From: Blastococcus sp. CT_GayMR19
Lineage (GTDB): Bacteria > Actinomycetota > Actinomycetes > Mycobacteriales > Geodermatophilaceae
Assembly (NCBI RefSeq): GCF_004570385.1
Contig: NZ_SPQL01000002.1
Span: 310,001-374,000, forward strand
Length of the DNA stretch: 64,000 nucleotides
Direction of reading: 5' to 3'
The notes beneath the pieces are model-generated. The model did no database searches and was not told the DNA's origin. It saw nothing but the letters and a program-made list of their open reading frames with translations. Every line of letters begins with the position of its first letter. The first letter of the stretch is position 1. A program made the position numbers and the translations under genes. Below are positions 9,025 to 17,486 of the stretch, one piece after another.

Positions 9025-9612
9025 TCACCCTCCCGCGCTCGCACGGAAGCAGTCGGCGACGTGGTCGTCCACCATCCCGGTGGCCTGCATGAGCGCGTAG
9101 GCGGTCGTGGGCCCGACGAACACGAAGCCACGGCGCTTGAGCTCCTTGGCCATCGCGACGGACTCCGGACTCGTCGCCGGGACGTCGGCCAGGGTCGCCG
9201 GCCGGCCACGCGGGCCGTCCGGGGCGAAGGACCAGAGCAGCTCCGACAGGCCCTCCGGCAGACCCTGCGCGGCCCGGGCGTTGCGGATGGCGGCGGAGAT
9301 CTTCGCCCGGTTGCGGACGATCCCCGCATCGGCCATGAGGCGCGCCTCGTCCTCGTCGGTGAACCCCGCGACCGCGTCGATCGCGAAGCCCGCGAACGCC
9401 GACCGGAAGGCCGGCCGTTTCCGCAGGATCGTGATCCAGGACAGCCCCGACTGGAACGCCTCCAGGCAGAGCCGCTCGAACAGGGCGTCGTCCCCGCGCA
9501 GCGGCGTCCCCCACTCCTCGTCGTGGTAGACGACGTACTCCGGAGAGCTGTCGCCCCAGGCGCACCTCGTCACCGGAGGGAGGTCGGTCTGCACGGACTG
9601 GTCGATCAGCAC
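9025..9612 (-). CDS. tag: DNA-3-methyladenine glycosylase I
   Basis: A 195-residue base-excision repair enzyme that removes 3-methyladenine from alkylated DNA. The zinc-snap ligands are visible: Cys in CAWGDSSPEY near residue 17, His in YHDEEWG near 30, and His and Cys in MVDDHVADCFRA near 185-189. Other hallmarks are RLCLEAFQSGLSWITILRKR and RGFVFVGPTTAYALMQATG. Length is standard. It starts with GTG and has no strong ribosome-binding site. Together with DUF3117, the DivIVA-like gene, LOG, dapE and dapD it forms a block conserved in Actinobacteria, here interrupted by the FN3 gene and two others. Confidence 0.92.
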   Translation of the reverse strand: MLIDQSVQTDLPPVTRCAWGDSSPEYVVYHDEEWGTPLRGDDALFERLCLEAFQSGLSWITILRKRPAFRSAFAGFAIDAVAGFTDEDEARLMADAGIVRNRAKISAAIRNARAAQGLPEGLSELLWSFAPDGPRGRPATLADVPATSPESVAMAKELKRRGFVFVGPTTAYALMQATGMVDDHVADCFRASAGG

Positions 9613-9650
9613 GCCGCGACGCTAGTGCCGCCCACCGACAGTTCCACCGG

Positions 9651-12600
9651 TCAGCCGATCGGTGATCCGGCCACGCCGCTGAGCAGGTCCTTGGTGTACA
9701 GGTCACGCAGCCGGTTGGTGTCCCCGGACGCGAGCGCCTGGGAGGTCAGGACCAGCACCCGGTCGCCGGTGGCGGCGAAGAGGCGGCCGTACTCGGCGGG
9801 CGCGACCGAGCCCGCCGGTCCGGTGGTCGCCGCCCCGCCGGCGTCGGCGGTGACCAGGACGAGGGGTGCGCCCCCACCGGCGTCGAGATCCCGCCGGTAG
9901 AAGTCGCTATGCAGGTTGGTGTCCCCCGCCAGCTGGCCGGCGGCCGTCGAGAAGAACCCGTAGCGGCCGGTCGGGTCGAGCTCCACCCGGTGCTCCCAGA
10001 CGCTCTGCTGGCCGTTGCCCATCGCGACGACGCTCCCGGTGACGAGGTCCTTGCGGTAGGCCAGTCCGGTGCCGCCGATCGAGCCGGGGGTCGCCGTCAT
10101 GATCCGGGCCGCCGTCACGAACGCCACGTACCGGCCGTCGTCGCTGATCGCGATGTCACCGGCGTCCCGGTAGACGGCGAACTGCGTGGTGCTGCCGGAC
10201 ACCACGACCGAGGAGACCACGACGAGTTCGCCCGCGCCGGCGCCGGCCAGCGTCTTGCGGTGCAGCAGGATCGCCCCGTTGGTGCCGGTGGCTGCCGGGA
10301 AGAGCGCGAACCGGCCGTCCGCGGTCAGTGCCAGGGCGGGACCGACCGCCTCCCCCGGGAGGTTCGCCCCGGCGCTCGTCGTCGAGACCCGGGTGACCAC
10401 GCCGGTCGAGAGCCGCTTCGCGAACAGGTCCACGGCACCGTTGGTGTCACCGGCGACCAGGTCGGCCCGCTCCGAGTAGAAGAGCACGAGGTCGCCGTCC
10501 GCGGAGACCGCCACCGACGGGGTGATGGCGTAGACCGACGAACCAGGCTGCAGGACCGTGCCCGCGGTCGAGGGGTGCACCGACCCGGCGAGCGGGACGC
10601 TGACGAGGGTGCGGGTGCCGGCGGTCATGTCCAGGCGGTAGATGTCGGCCAGGCCGTTGGTGTCGGCGGGCAGCAGGGCGGCCGTCGTGACGAGGACGAC
10701 GTACCGGCCGTCGTCGCTGATCGCCGGCGCGGCGGAGTTGGTCGGGTCGGTGTCACCGGTAGCCGACGCCGACAGCGGGGCGATCCGCCGGGCGGTGCCG
10801 GCGGTCCGGTCGAGCAGGTACAGCTCGTAGGCGGAGTTGGTGTCGGAGGCCTCCCGCTGGGCGCGCGTGCCGACGACGACGAACCGTCCGTCGCCGCTGA
10901 CGGCCGCGCCGCCTCGCTCCCCGGCCCCCGTCGCCGGGACGGTCGGCGAGACGGGCACCACCGAGACCTGCACCGAGCCGGCCGAGACGTGGCCCCCGGC
11001 GTCGACCGCCACCACCGTGAACCGGTGGGTGGTCCCGTTGGTGAGGAGGGAGACGGTCGCCTGGGTGGCCGGCGCCGTCGCGGTCGCCGCGATGCTGCCG
11101 TCCTCGGCCAGCACCCGGTAGCCGACGACGTCGGGATCGGGCGACGCCGTCCAGCTGATCACCGCGCGTCGGTCGCCGGGGGCGGCCGTCGGGCCCGTCG
11201 GGGCCGCCGGCGGCCCGTCCCGCGGCGTCGCGGGAGCCGGTGCCGATGCGGTCGACCGGTTCCCGTGGGTGTCGACGGCGACGAGCGTGTAGGTGTAGGT
11301 CACGTCGTTGGTCAGGCCGGTGTCGGTGTACGTGGTCCCGGTGACCGTGGCGATCTCCACCCCGCCCCGCAGCACCCGGTAGCTCGCCAGGTCCGGCTCG
11401 GCGTTCGCCGTCCACGACAGGCCGACCCGGTTCTCCCCGGCAGCCGAAACCAGCCCGGTCGGCGCCGACGGTGGGGTGAGGTCGGTGGGCGTCGCGGAGA
11501 CGGGGCCCGAGGCCGCCGACCGGTTGCCGCTCGTGTCGACGGCGACCAGCGTGTAGGAGTAGGTGACGTCGTTGGTGCGCCCGGTGTCGACGTAGGCGGC
11601 GGTGCCGGTGACGGTGGCGATCTCGACGCCGCCCCGCAGCACCCGGTAACTCGCCAGGTCGTTCTCGGAGTTCGCCGTCCAGGCGAGGGTCACCCGGCCG
11701 TCCCCGCGGGTGGCGGTCAGCCCGGTCGGCACGGCGGGCGGAGTGACATCGGCGCTGGACGTGATCCCTGCGGACGGCGCCGAGCGGTTGCCGTGCGTGT
11801 CCACCGCAACCAGCGTGTAGGTGCGGTTGACGCCGTTGGCCTGGGTGTCGGTGTAGGACGTGCCGGTGACCGCGGCGATCTCCACCCCGTCCCGGAGAAC
11901 GCGGTAAGTGGCCAGGTCAAGCTCGGAGTTCGGCGTCCACGACAGGGACACTTGCCCGCTGCCCTTGGTTGCGATCAGCCCGGTGGGCGCGGCAGGCGCG
12001 GTCAGGTCGGTCGGGGTGGCGATCACCGGTGCCGAGTCGGCCGACCGGTTGCCGTGGGTGTCGATCGCGGCCAACCGGTAGCTGTAGGCCACGTCGTTGG
12101 TCAGCCCGGTGTCGACGTAGCCGGTCGTCCCCGTCACGACGGCGACCTCCAGGCCGTTCCGCAGCACCCGGTAGTTCGCCAGGTCCGGCTCGGAGTTCGC
12201 CGTCCACGACAGGGTGACCTGCTGATCCCCCCGCACGGCCGCCAGTCCCGTGGGTACCGCCGGAGCTCCCAGGTCCGTGGGCGTCGCCGGCACCACCGGG
12301 CTGGAGGACACCGAACGGTTGCCGTGCGTGTCGACGGCGACGAGCGTGTAGCCATAGGTCGTGTCGTTGATCAGGCCGGTATCCACGTAGGTGGTCCCCG
12401 TGACGGTGGCGACCTCCACGCCGTCCCTCAGTACGCGGTAATCGGCGAGATCGGGCTCGCCGTTCGCCGTCCAGGACAGGCCCACCTGCCCGTCGCCCCG
12501 GATGGCGGCCAGCCCGGCCGGTGCGTCCGGCGGTGTCAGATCGGTCGGCGCGACCAGCACCGCGGCCGAGGGTGCCGACCGGTTCCCGTGGGTGTCCACC

Positions 12601-13511
12601 GCGACGACCGTGTAGCTGTAGGTCGTGTCGTTGGTCAGCCCCAGATCGAGGTGGCTGGTGGCGGTGACGGAGGCGACCTCCACGCCGTTGCGCAGCACCC
12701 GGTAGGAGGCCAGGTCCGGCTCCGCGTTGGCATCCCACGACAGACCGGCGCGTTCGTCGCCCCGGCCGCCGACGACGCCCGAGGGCGCTGCGGGCGGGGT
12801 CAGGTCGGTCGGCGTCGCGGTCGCCGCCGGCGAGGAGGAGCCCGACCAGTTGCCCGATGTGTCGTGGGTCTGGACGGTGTAGGCGTAGGTGGTGTCGTTG
12901 ACCACCGTCGCGTCCGTCCAGCCGGTGGTGCCCCGACCGGCGAGGAGCGCGGTCAGCGGCGCCCCGTCGCGCAGCACCCGGTAGCCGTCGGCGTCGTAGT
13001 CACCGCTGTTCACCACCCAGGACAGGGCGACCTGGCCGTCGCCGCGAACCGCGGTCACGCCGGTGGGTGCGGCCGGGGGGACGGCGTCGCGCGGCGTGCC
13101 GGTGACCGGCGTGCTCGCCGTCGTCCCCTCGTTGGTGCCGATGAACGTGGTGACGGTCGTGACGGTGACGACATAGCCCCGGCCGTTGACGAGTCCGGTG
13201 ACCGTCGCCGACGTCGACGAGGGGCTGGCGGCCAGCGTGCCGTCGAGGTACACCCGGTAGCCGCTGATGAACCCCTCGGTGGAGGCGGTCCACGAGACGT
13301 TCAACGCCCGGTCGGCCGCCACCGCGGTGACGGCGGTCGGCGGGGTCGGGTTGGCCGTGCTGGCCAGGCGCAGGTGCGTGGACGGCAGCGGCGTCGGCGC
13401 ACCGCCGGGGATGCCCGTCATGGCGAGTACCGCGAGGACGGCCGTCGCCCGCAGGACCCACGAGCGGTGCCGGTGCCGCGCAGGGCGGGCTCCGACGTCC
13501 TGGTCGCGCAC
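9651..13511 (-). CDS. large secreted protein: nine fibronectin type III repeats plus DTN-motif beta-propeller
   Basis: About 1286 residues. The N terminus has a basic stretch (ARPARHRHRSW) and a hydrophobic signal segment (RATAVLAVLAMTGIPG). Nine FN3 units of roughly 90 residues follow, most containing the pattern SWTAN-x-PDLA-x-YRVLR and VDTHGNRS; several are nearly identical, so recent duplication is likely. The C-terminal 400 residues form TolB/PD40-like blades: SGDGRFVVVG, SDDGRYVVLV and SDDGRYVAFV, with five loops of the type GDTN-x3-D-L/I/F-Y (for example ADTNGLADIY, GDTNLHSDFY), likely calcium-binding. Start GTG 13511 is chosen because GGAGG lies 5 nt before it; the frame extends to 13532 without a site. 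Probably a cell-surface or matrix protein; no catalytic domain seen. Confidence 0.82.
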   Translation of the reverse strand: MRDQDVGARPARHRHRSWVLRATAVLAVLAMTGIPGGAPTPLPSTHLRLASTANPTPPTAVTAVAADRALNVSWTASTEGFISGYRVYLDGTLAASPSSTSATVTGLVNGRGYVVTVTTVTTFIGTNEGTTASTPVTGTPRDAVPPAAPTGVTAVRGDGQVALSWVVNSGDYDADGYRVLRDGAPLTALLAGRGTTGWTDATVVNDTTYAYTVQTHDTSGNWSGSSSPAATATPTDLTPPAAPSGVVGGRGDERAGLSWDANAEPDLASYRVLRNGVEVASVTATSHLDLGLTNDTTYSYTVVAVDTHGNRSAPSAAVLVAPTDLTPPDAPAGLAAIRGDGQVGLSWTANGEPDLADYRVLRDGVEVATVTGTTYVDTGLINDTTYGYTLVAVDTHGNRSVSSSPVVPATPTDLGAPAVPTGLAAVRGDQQVTLSWTANSEPDLANYRVLRNGLEVAVVTGTTGYVDTGLTNDVAYSYRLAAIDTHGNRSADSAPVIATPTDLTAPAAPTGLIATKGSGQVSLSWTPNSELDLATYRVLRDGVEIAAVTGTSYTDTQANGVNRTYTLVAVDTHGNRSAPSAGITSSADVTPPAVPTGLTATRGDGRVTLAWTANSENDLASYRVLRGGVEIATVTGTAAYVDTGRTNDVTYSYTLVAVDTSGNRSAASGPVSATPTDLTPPSAPTGLVSAAGENRVGLSWTANAEPDLASYRVLRGGVEIATVTGTTYTDTGLTNDVTYTYTLVAVDTHGNRSTASAPAPATPRDGPPAAPTGPTAAPGDRRAVISWTASPDPDVVGYRVLAEDGSIAATATAPATQATVSLLTNGTTHRFTVVAVDAGGHVSAGSVQVSVVPVSPTVPATGAGERGGAAVSGDGRFVVVGTRAQREASDTNSAYELYLLDRTAGTARRIAPLSASATGDTDPTNSAAPAISDDGRYVVLVTTAALLPADTNGLADIYRLDMTAGTRTLVSVPLAGSVHPSTAGTVLQPGSSVYAITPSVAVSADGDLVLFYSERADLVAGDTNGAVDLFAKRLSTGVVTRVSTTSAGANLPGEAVGPALALTADGRFALFPAATGTNGAILLHRKTLAGAGAGELVVVSSVVVSGSTTQFAVYRDAGDIAISDDGRYVAFVTAARIMTATPGSIGGTGLAYRKDLVTGSVVAMGNGQQSVWEHRVELDPTGRYGFFSTAAGQLAGDTNLHSDFYRRDLDAGGGAPLVLVTADAGGAATTGPAGSVAPAEYGRLFAATGDRVLVLTSQALASGDTNRLRDLYTKDLLSGVAGSPIG

Positions 13512-13632
13512 GGGTGCCTCCGATCCGGGCACCCGCGAGCCATCGGACTGCCGTACCGGTTCTCGGCACCCCGAGCCGGGGAGTTGACCTGTCCACGAGG
13601 TCGCCGTGGCGGCCTACGCCGGACCGGGTGCC
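13509..13632 (-). promoter_or_regulatory. structured 5' leader with putative translational switch before the FN3 protein gene
   Basis: On the minus strand, GGCACCCG (13632-13625) can pair with CGGGTGCC (13535-13528), closing a domain of about 90 nt that contains smaller stems (CCACG/CGTGG at 13609-13593 and CCCCG/CGGGG at 13581-13569). The same 3' arm can alternatively pair with GGCACCC (13518-13512), which overlaps the GGAGG ribosome-binding site (13521-13517) and ends directly before the start codon. These mutually exclusive pairings are the layout of a translational riboswitch. I do not find the GGCAAA or CGCAAAGC cores of the cyclic-di-GMP-I class, so the ligand, if any, is unknown. Confidence 0.45.
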
Positions 13633-13634
13633 AC

Positions 13635-14540
13635 TCAGCGGCAGACGGCGTCGACCCCCTCGGCCTCCGGCACGGGCGTCCGCGCGGGGCTGGGCCGGGT
13701 GGCCAGCACGCAGCCGGCCAGGACCAGCGGCAGCCCGAGTGCGATGCCGAGGGTGAAGGGTTCGTCGAGCAGCAGGACGCCGAGGAGCACCGCCACCGCC
13801 GGGTTGACGAAGGTGATCACCAGCGCCCGCTGGGGGCCGACCTCACGGATGAGGGCGAAGAACAGCGCCAAGGCCAGCGCGGTGCAGAGGGCGCCGAGAG
13901 CCGCCAGGGCGAGCCAGGCGGGAACCGATGCGTCGGCGAGCGTGCCCAGCTGCGGCACCGCGAAGGGCGTGTAGACGACGGCCGTGACGAACAGCGCGAT
14001 GGAGCTCGCCGCCACGCCGGAGACGCCGGGCAGCGCGCGGGTCACGACCAGCGGCCCGGTGGCGTAGCCGATGAGCACCAGGCCGATGGCCAGGAGGGGC
14101 AGCAGCTGGGCGCCCTCGAGGTCCAGGCCCAGGAGGACGGCGATGCCGACGACGCCGATCACCATGCCCACGATCCGGATCGGGGTCAGCCGCTCCTCCT
14201 CACCGAGGAGCACGGCGGCCAGGGCGGCGACGAACGGGACGCCCGCGATCAGCAGCCCGGTCAGCGAGCTCGACAGCGATTCCTCGGCGTAGGCGATCAG
14301 CAGCCAGGGGCCGGCCATCTCCAGGACCGTGAACAGCAGCAGCGCCCGCCAGTGCCGCAACGCCGGCCGCAGGTGCCCCTTCGCGATCGTCCAGGGCAGG
14401 AGCAGCGCCGCACCGATGACGCACCGCACGAAGACCAGGACGACCGGCGAGACCTCCCCGACGGCGACCTTGATCAACAGGTACGGAACGCCCCAGATGA
14501 CCGACATGCTCAGGAACAGCACCCAGCCGCGCCGGCTCAC
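13635..14540 (-). CDS. EamA/DMT-family transporter
   Basis: A 301-residue integral membrane protein with about ten hydrophobic segments in two five-helix halves. Each half carries an EamA-type end: LLIAGVPFVAALAAVLLGEE in the first and FVNPAVAVLLGVLLLDEPFT in the second, the latter being the typical NP-x-A-x-LLG-x-LLLDE motif. The family exports amino acids, nucleobase-type metabolites or drugs; substrate not predictable here. GTG start with a GGGGAG ribosome-binding site. It ends about 120 bp before the FN3 gene on the same strand, so that gene's leader lies in the gap. Confidence 0.85.
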   Translation of the reverse strand: MSRRGWVLFLSMSVIWGVPYLLIKVAVGEVSPVVLVFVRCVIGAALLLPWTIAKGHLRPALRHWRALLLFTVLEMAGPWLLIAYAEESLSSSLTGLLIAGVPFVAALAAVLLGEEERLTPIRIVGMVIGVVGIAVLLGLDLEGAQLLPLLAIGLVLIGYATGPLVVTRALPGVSGVAASSIALFVTAVVYTPFAVPQLGTLADASVPAWLALAALGALCTALALALFFALIREVGPQRALVITFVNPAVAVLLGVLLLDEPFTLGIALGLPLVLAGCVLATRPSPARTPVPEAEGVDAVCR

Positions 14541-14593
14541 GGCTGCTCCCCTGTCCGGCTCCCGTGCGTCACCGGCTCATTCTCGCCGACGGG

Positions 14594-15055
14594 TCAGATA
14601 CTTCCGCGGGAGGCTGCGACCGCGGCGAAGCGCTTCAGCGACCGGCGGATGCCGAGCAGGGCGAACGGCCGCACCAGGAACCAGCCGAGCTCGCCCAGGT
14701 AGCCGTAGGGCAGGTACAGACGCTCGGTCCACACGAACGTCGAGTGCGGTCCGCGCGGCTCGATCTCGAAGATTCCCGGGCCGCGGATGAGCCGGCCCGT
14801 GTGCTGCACCTCCACCAGCCGCGGCGGCTCCCACTTCGTGATGATCATGGTGTCGAGGACGCCGACGTGCCGGCCACCGGGCAGGGGCAGTCCCGTCCGT
14901 GCGACCAGCCGGCCGTGCAGGCCCTGGGCGGGGCCGCCGACGGTGCGGACGTCGGTCGCGAGCATCCACTCGCCCTGGCTCTCCCAGTCGGTCAGCGCCG
15001 CCCAGACCTGGTCCGGTGGGGCGTCGACGTCGATCCGTTCGACCAGCTCAGGCAT
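14594..15055 (-). CDS. SRPBCC family protein
   Basis: A 153-residue START-like (polyketide cyclase/dehydrase) protein. The family opening VERIDVDAPPDQVWAALTDWESQGEWM and the late motif STFVWTERLYLPYG outline the hydrophobic ligand-binding cavity fold. Ligand and role are unknown. The ATG, preceded by GAGGAG, overlaps the end of the DivIVA-like gene by 8 bp, so the two are likely co-translated. It sits in the run dapE-LOG-DivIVA-SRPBCC-EamA on the minus strand. Confidence 0.8.
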   Translation of the reverse strand: MPELVERIDVDAPPDQVWAALTDWESQGEWMLATDVRTVGGPAQGLHGRLVARTGLPLPGGRHVGVLDTMIITKWEPPRLVEVQHTGRLIRGPGIFEIEPRGPHSTFVWTERLYLPYGYLGELGWFLVRPFALLGIRRSLKRFAAVAASRGSI

Positions 15056-15431
15056 GTGGACGCTCCTCGTCGGGGTCGCGGGCCTCGTCCACGGTGGCGG
15101 GGTCCTCCCCCTGCTTCGTCGCGCCGGCGGCCTGCGGATGCGCCGGGCCGCGGAGGGCGGCCAGCTCGGCGTCCCGCTCGTCGAGGAGCTGGGCGAACTG
15201 GTCGATCAGCCAGTCGACCTCGGACATGCGGTAGCCGCGGAAGGCCGGCGAGAGCCGCAGCGAGCGCACGTCGTCGCCGACCACCGGGCGGTCGTCGGGG
15301 AGCTCCACCGGCGAGCGGGTCAGCTCGGCCGGCGGCTGCGTCTCCCCGCGTCCCAGCAGCAGGGAGGCGCCGAGGAAGAGCAGTCCGCCGACGACCAGGA
15401 CACCGACGACGAAGACGAAGAAGTCCAACAC
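15048..15431 (-). CDS. DivIVA domain-containing membrane protein (Rv1209-like)
   Basis: A 127-residue protein with one N-terminal transmembrane helix (FFVFVVGVLVVGGLLFLGASLLLG) followed by a short DivIVA-like segment (RGYRMSEVDWLIDQFAQLLDERDAELAALR) and a charged disordered tail. The FRGYRMSEVD piece is the usual actinobacterial DivIVA-domain signature associated with cell-pole or septum proteins. In M. tuberculosis the corresponding gene Rv1209 also lies directly beside tag. GTG start one base after the stop of the LOG gene, implying an operon with dapE and LOG. Confidence 0.82.
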   Translation of the reverse strand: MLDFFVFVVGVLVVGGLLFLGASLLLGRGETQPPAELTRSPVELPDDRPVVGDDVRSLRLSPAFRGYRMSEVDWLIDQFAQLLDERDAELAALRGPAHPQAAGATKQGEDPATVDEARDPDEERPHA

Positions 15432-15432
15432 G

Positions 15433-16299
15433 TCAGTCGAGCGGTCCCGGGTTCACCGGCGCCCGCATGCCACCGCCGCCGTTCCCCTGCTTGCGCGCGT
15501 CGTCGGCGGCCTGGATGACGGAGACGACCTCGGCGATGTCGTCGGTCACCGTGAACAGGTCGAGGTCGGTCGGGCTGATGGTGCCCGTCCCGCCCATGGT
15601 GCTGCGGATCCAGTCGATCAGCCCCGCCCAGTAGGCGGTGCCGAAGAGGATCACCGGGAAGCGGGTCACCTTGCGCGTCTGCACCAGGGTGAGCGCCTCG
15701 AACAGCTCGTCGAGAGTGCCGAACCCGCCGGGGAGGATCACGAACGCCTCGGCGTACTTCACGAACATCGTCTTGCGGACGAAGAAGTAGCGGAAGGCGA
15801 TGCCGACGTCGACCCATTCGTTGAGGTCCTGCTCGAACGGCAGCTCGATGCCCAGCCCGACCGACAGCCCGCCGGCCTCCGACGCGCCCCGGTTGGCCGC
15901 CTCCATCGCACCCGGGCCGCCGCCGGTGATGACCGCGTAGCCCGCCTGGGCGAGGGCCGCGCCGATCTGCACGCCCGCGGCGTAGTGCGGGTGGTCGCGC
16001 GGGGTTCGGGCGCTGCCGAAGACGCTGACCGCTCGCGGCAGCTCGGCCAGCAGCCCGAAGCCCTCGACGAACTCGCTCTGGATCCGAAGCACGCGCCACG
16101 GGTCGGTGTGCACCCAGTCCGTCGGCCCGCGCCGGTCGAGCAGCCGCTGGTCGGTGGTCGAGCCCTGGGACTGCGCGGGCTCACCGCCGCGCAGCACGAC
16201 CGGGCCGCGGTGCCGGGTGGGCCGGGGACGGCGGCCGTCCGGCGGGGTGGGTGGGGGCGGGTCCGGCAGCGCCGGGGGCGGGTTCGGCGGGGTGGTCAT
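15433..16299 (-). CDS. TIGR00730/LOG family Rossmann-fold protein (cytokinin riboside 5'-monophosphate phosphoribohydrolase-like)
   Basis: A 288-residue protein. After a proline-rich N-terminal tail of about 55 residues comes the LOG core: [33 protein letters not shown] and the signature [22 protein letters not shown] proteins release free base from nucleoside monophosphates. The longer N-terminal form is the actinobacterial type II group. Its ATG overlaps the dapE stop (ATGA), and the DivIVA-like gene follows at once. The same dapE-LOG proximity exists in mycobacteria (Rv1202, Rv1205). Confidence 0.88.
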   Translation of the reverse strand: MTTPPNPPPALPDPPPPTPPDGRRPRPTRHRGPVVLRGGEPAQSQGSTTDQRLLDRRGPTDWVHTDPWRVLRIQSEFVEGFGLLAELPRAVSVFGSARTPRDHPHYAAGVQIGAALAQAGYAVITGGGPGAMEAANRGASEAGGLSVGLGIELPFEQDLNEWVDVGIAFRYFFVRKTMFVKYAEAFVILPGGFGTLDELFEALTLVQTRKVTRFPVILFGTAYWAGLIDWIRSTMGGTGTISPTDLDLFTVTDDIAEVVSVIQAADDARKQGNGGGGMRAPVNPGPLD

Positions 16300-17414
16300 G
16301 CACGGCTCCCGGACAGGTAGGCGATCAGGGCGTCCTCGGCCGGCTGCAGCCGGTCGACGAGGACGTGTTCCTCACGGGTGTGGGCCAGCTGCGGGTCCCC
16401 GGGGCCGTAGTTGACCGCCGGGATGCCGAAGGCGGCGAACCGGGCGACGTCGGTCCAGCCCAGCTTCGCGCGCGCGGGCCGGCCGACGGCGGCGATGAAC
16501 GCCGCCGCCGCGGGTTCCGCGAGGCCGGGAAGGGCTCCGCCGGCGTTGTCGACGACGGTCAGGGTGGCCCCCTCGGGAAGGACGTCGGCGAACACCTCGC
16601 GGACGTGCGCCTCGGCGGCGTCCTCGTCCCGGTCGGGGGCGTAGCGGAAGTTGACCTCGATCCGGCAGTCGTCGGGGATCACGTTGCCCGCGTTACCCCC
16701 CTGGATCCGCACGGCGTTGAGGCCCTCGCGGTAGGTGCAGCCGTCGATGTCCACCTCGCGGGCGCGGTACGCGGCCAGCGTGGCGAGGACGTCCGCGGCA
16801 CCGTGGATCGCGTTGACGCCGAGCCAGCTGCGCGCGCTGTGCGCCCGTCGTCCCGGCACCTCGATCACGGCGCGCAGGGTGCCCTGGCAGCCGGCCTCGA
16901 TCTCGCCGTCCGTCGGCTCGAGCAGGACCGCCAGGTCGCCGTAGAGCCAGCCGCGCCGCTCGCGGGCGACCCGGCCGAGCCCGTTGCGGGCCGACTCGAC
17001 CTCTTCGTTGTCGTAGAACACGAAGGTGAGGTCGCAGCCGGGCTCCGCGCCGGGGACGCCGAAGCGCCCGGCCAGGCGCAGCATCACCGCGTCGCCGGAC
17101 TTCATGTCGCTCGTGCCGCATCCGTACAGCCGTTGTGCCCCGTCGACCTGCCGGAGCTCCGACGGCACGTTGTCGGCGATCGGCACGGTGTCCAGGTGCC
17201 CGGCGAGCACCACCCGGGTCGGCCGGTCGAGAGTGGTGCGGGCGAGGACGGTGTCGCCGACCCGCTCGACCTCGAGCCCGCCCATACCCCGCAGCGCCGC
17301 CTCGACCGCGTCGGCGAGCGCCGCCTCGGTGCCGGACACCGACGGCGCGTCGACCAGCGCTCGGGTGAGGGTGAGGACGTCGGCGGAGAGATCGAGCGGC
17401 GGCAGGTTCCTCAC
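16296..17414 (-). CDS. dapE: succinyl-diaminopimelate desuccinylase
   Basis: A 372-residue M20-family metallohydrolase that converts N-succinyl-LL-2,6-diaminopimelate to LL-diaminopimelate for lysine and peptidoglycan. Metal-binding motifs are complete: [15 protein letters not shown] (His and catalytic Asp), [11 protein letters not shown] (bridging Asp), [11 protein letters not shown] (catalytic and ligand Glu). The dimerisation lid follows ([17 protein letters not shown]). GTG 17414 (VRNLPPLDL) is the first codon giving the standard N terminus; the frame runs open far upstream through dapD antisense. Divergent from dapD with 72 bp between starts, and coupled to LOG by ATGA. Confidence 0.93.
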   Translation of the reverse strand: MRNLPPLDLSADVLTLTRALVDAPSVSGTEAALADAVEAALRGMGGLEVERVGDTVLARTTLDRPTRVVLAGHLDTVPIADNVPSELRQVDGAQRLYGCGTSDMKSGDAVMLRLAGRFGVPGAEPGCDLTFVFYDNEEVESARNGLGRVARERRGWLYGDLAVLLEPTDGEIEAGCQGTLRAVIEVPGRRAHSARSWLGVNAIHGAADVLATLAAYRAREVDIDGCTYREGLNAVRIQGGNAGNVIPDDCRIEVNFRYAPDRDEDAAEAHVREVFADVLPEGATLTVVDNAGGALPGLAEPAAAAFIAAVGRPARAKLGWTDVARFAAFGIPAVNYGPGDPQLAHTREEHVLVDRLQPAEDALIAYLSGSRA

Positions 17415-17473
17415 GGGGACCGAGCCTAGGCGGCGCCCCCTGCACCGGCCGTCCGGACGGGCCGACAGCTCGG

Positions 17474-17479
17474 TAGCGT
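17474..17479 (+). promoter_or_regulatory. -10 element of a leaderless dapD promoter
   Basis: TAGCGT fits the actinobacterial TANNNT -10 and ends seven nt before the dapD GTG. No Shine-Dalgarno sequence lies between, so transcription probably starts at the start codon. Confidence 0.5.
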
Positions 17480-17486
17480 CCTTGCC

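Noticed and set aside
12000-13500. CRISPR-like or satellite repeats in 10.9-13.4 kb
   Set aside because: The roughly 270-bp periodicity is explained by the coding FN3 units.
9909-14702. 1597-codon plus frame opposite the FN3 gene
   Set aside because: Shadow frame: Arg/Gly/Asp-rich, no domain, and it is antisense to a protein with clear FN3 repeats.
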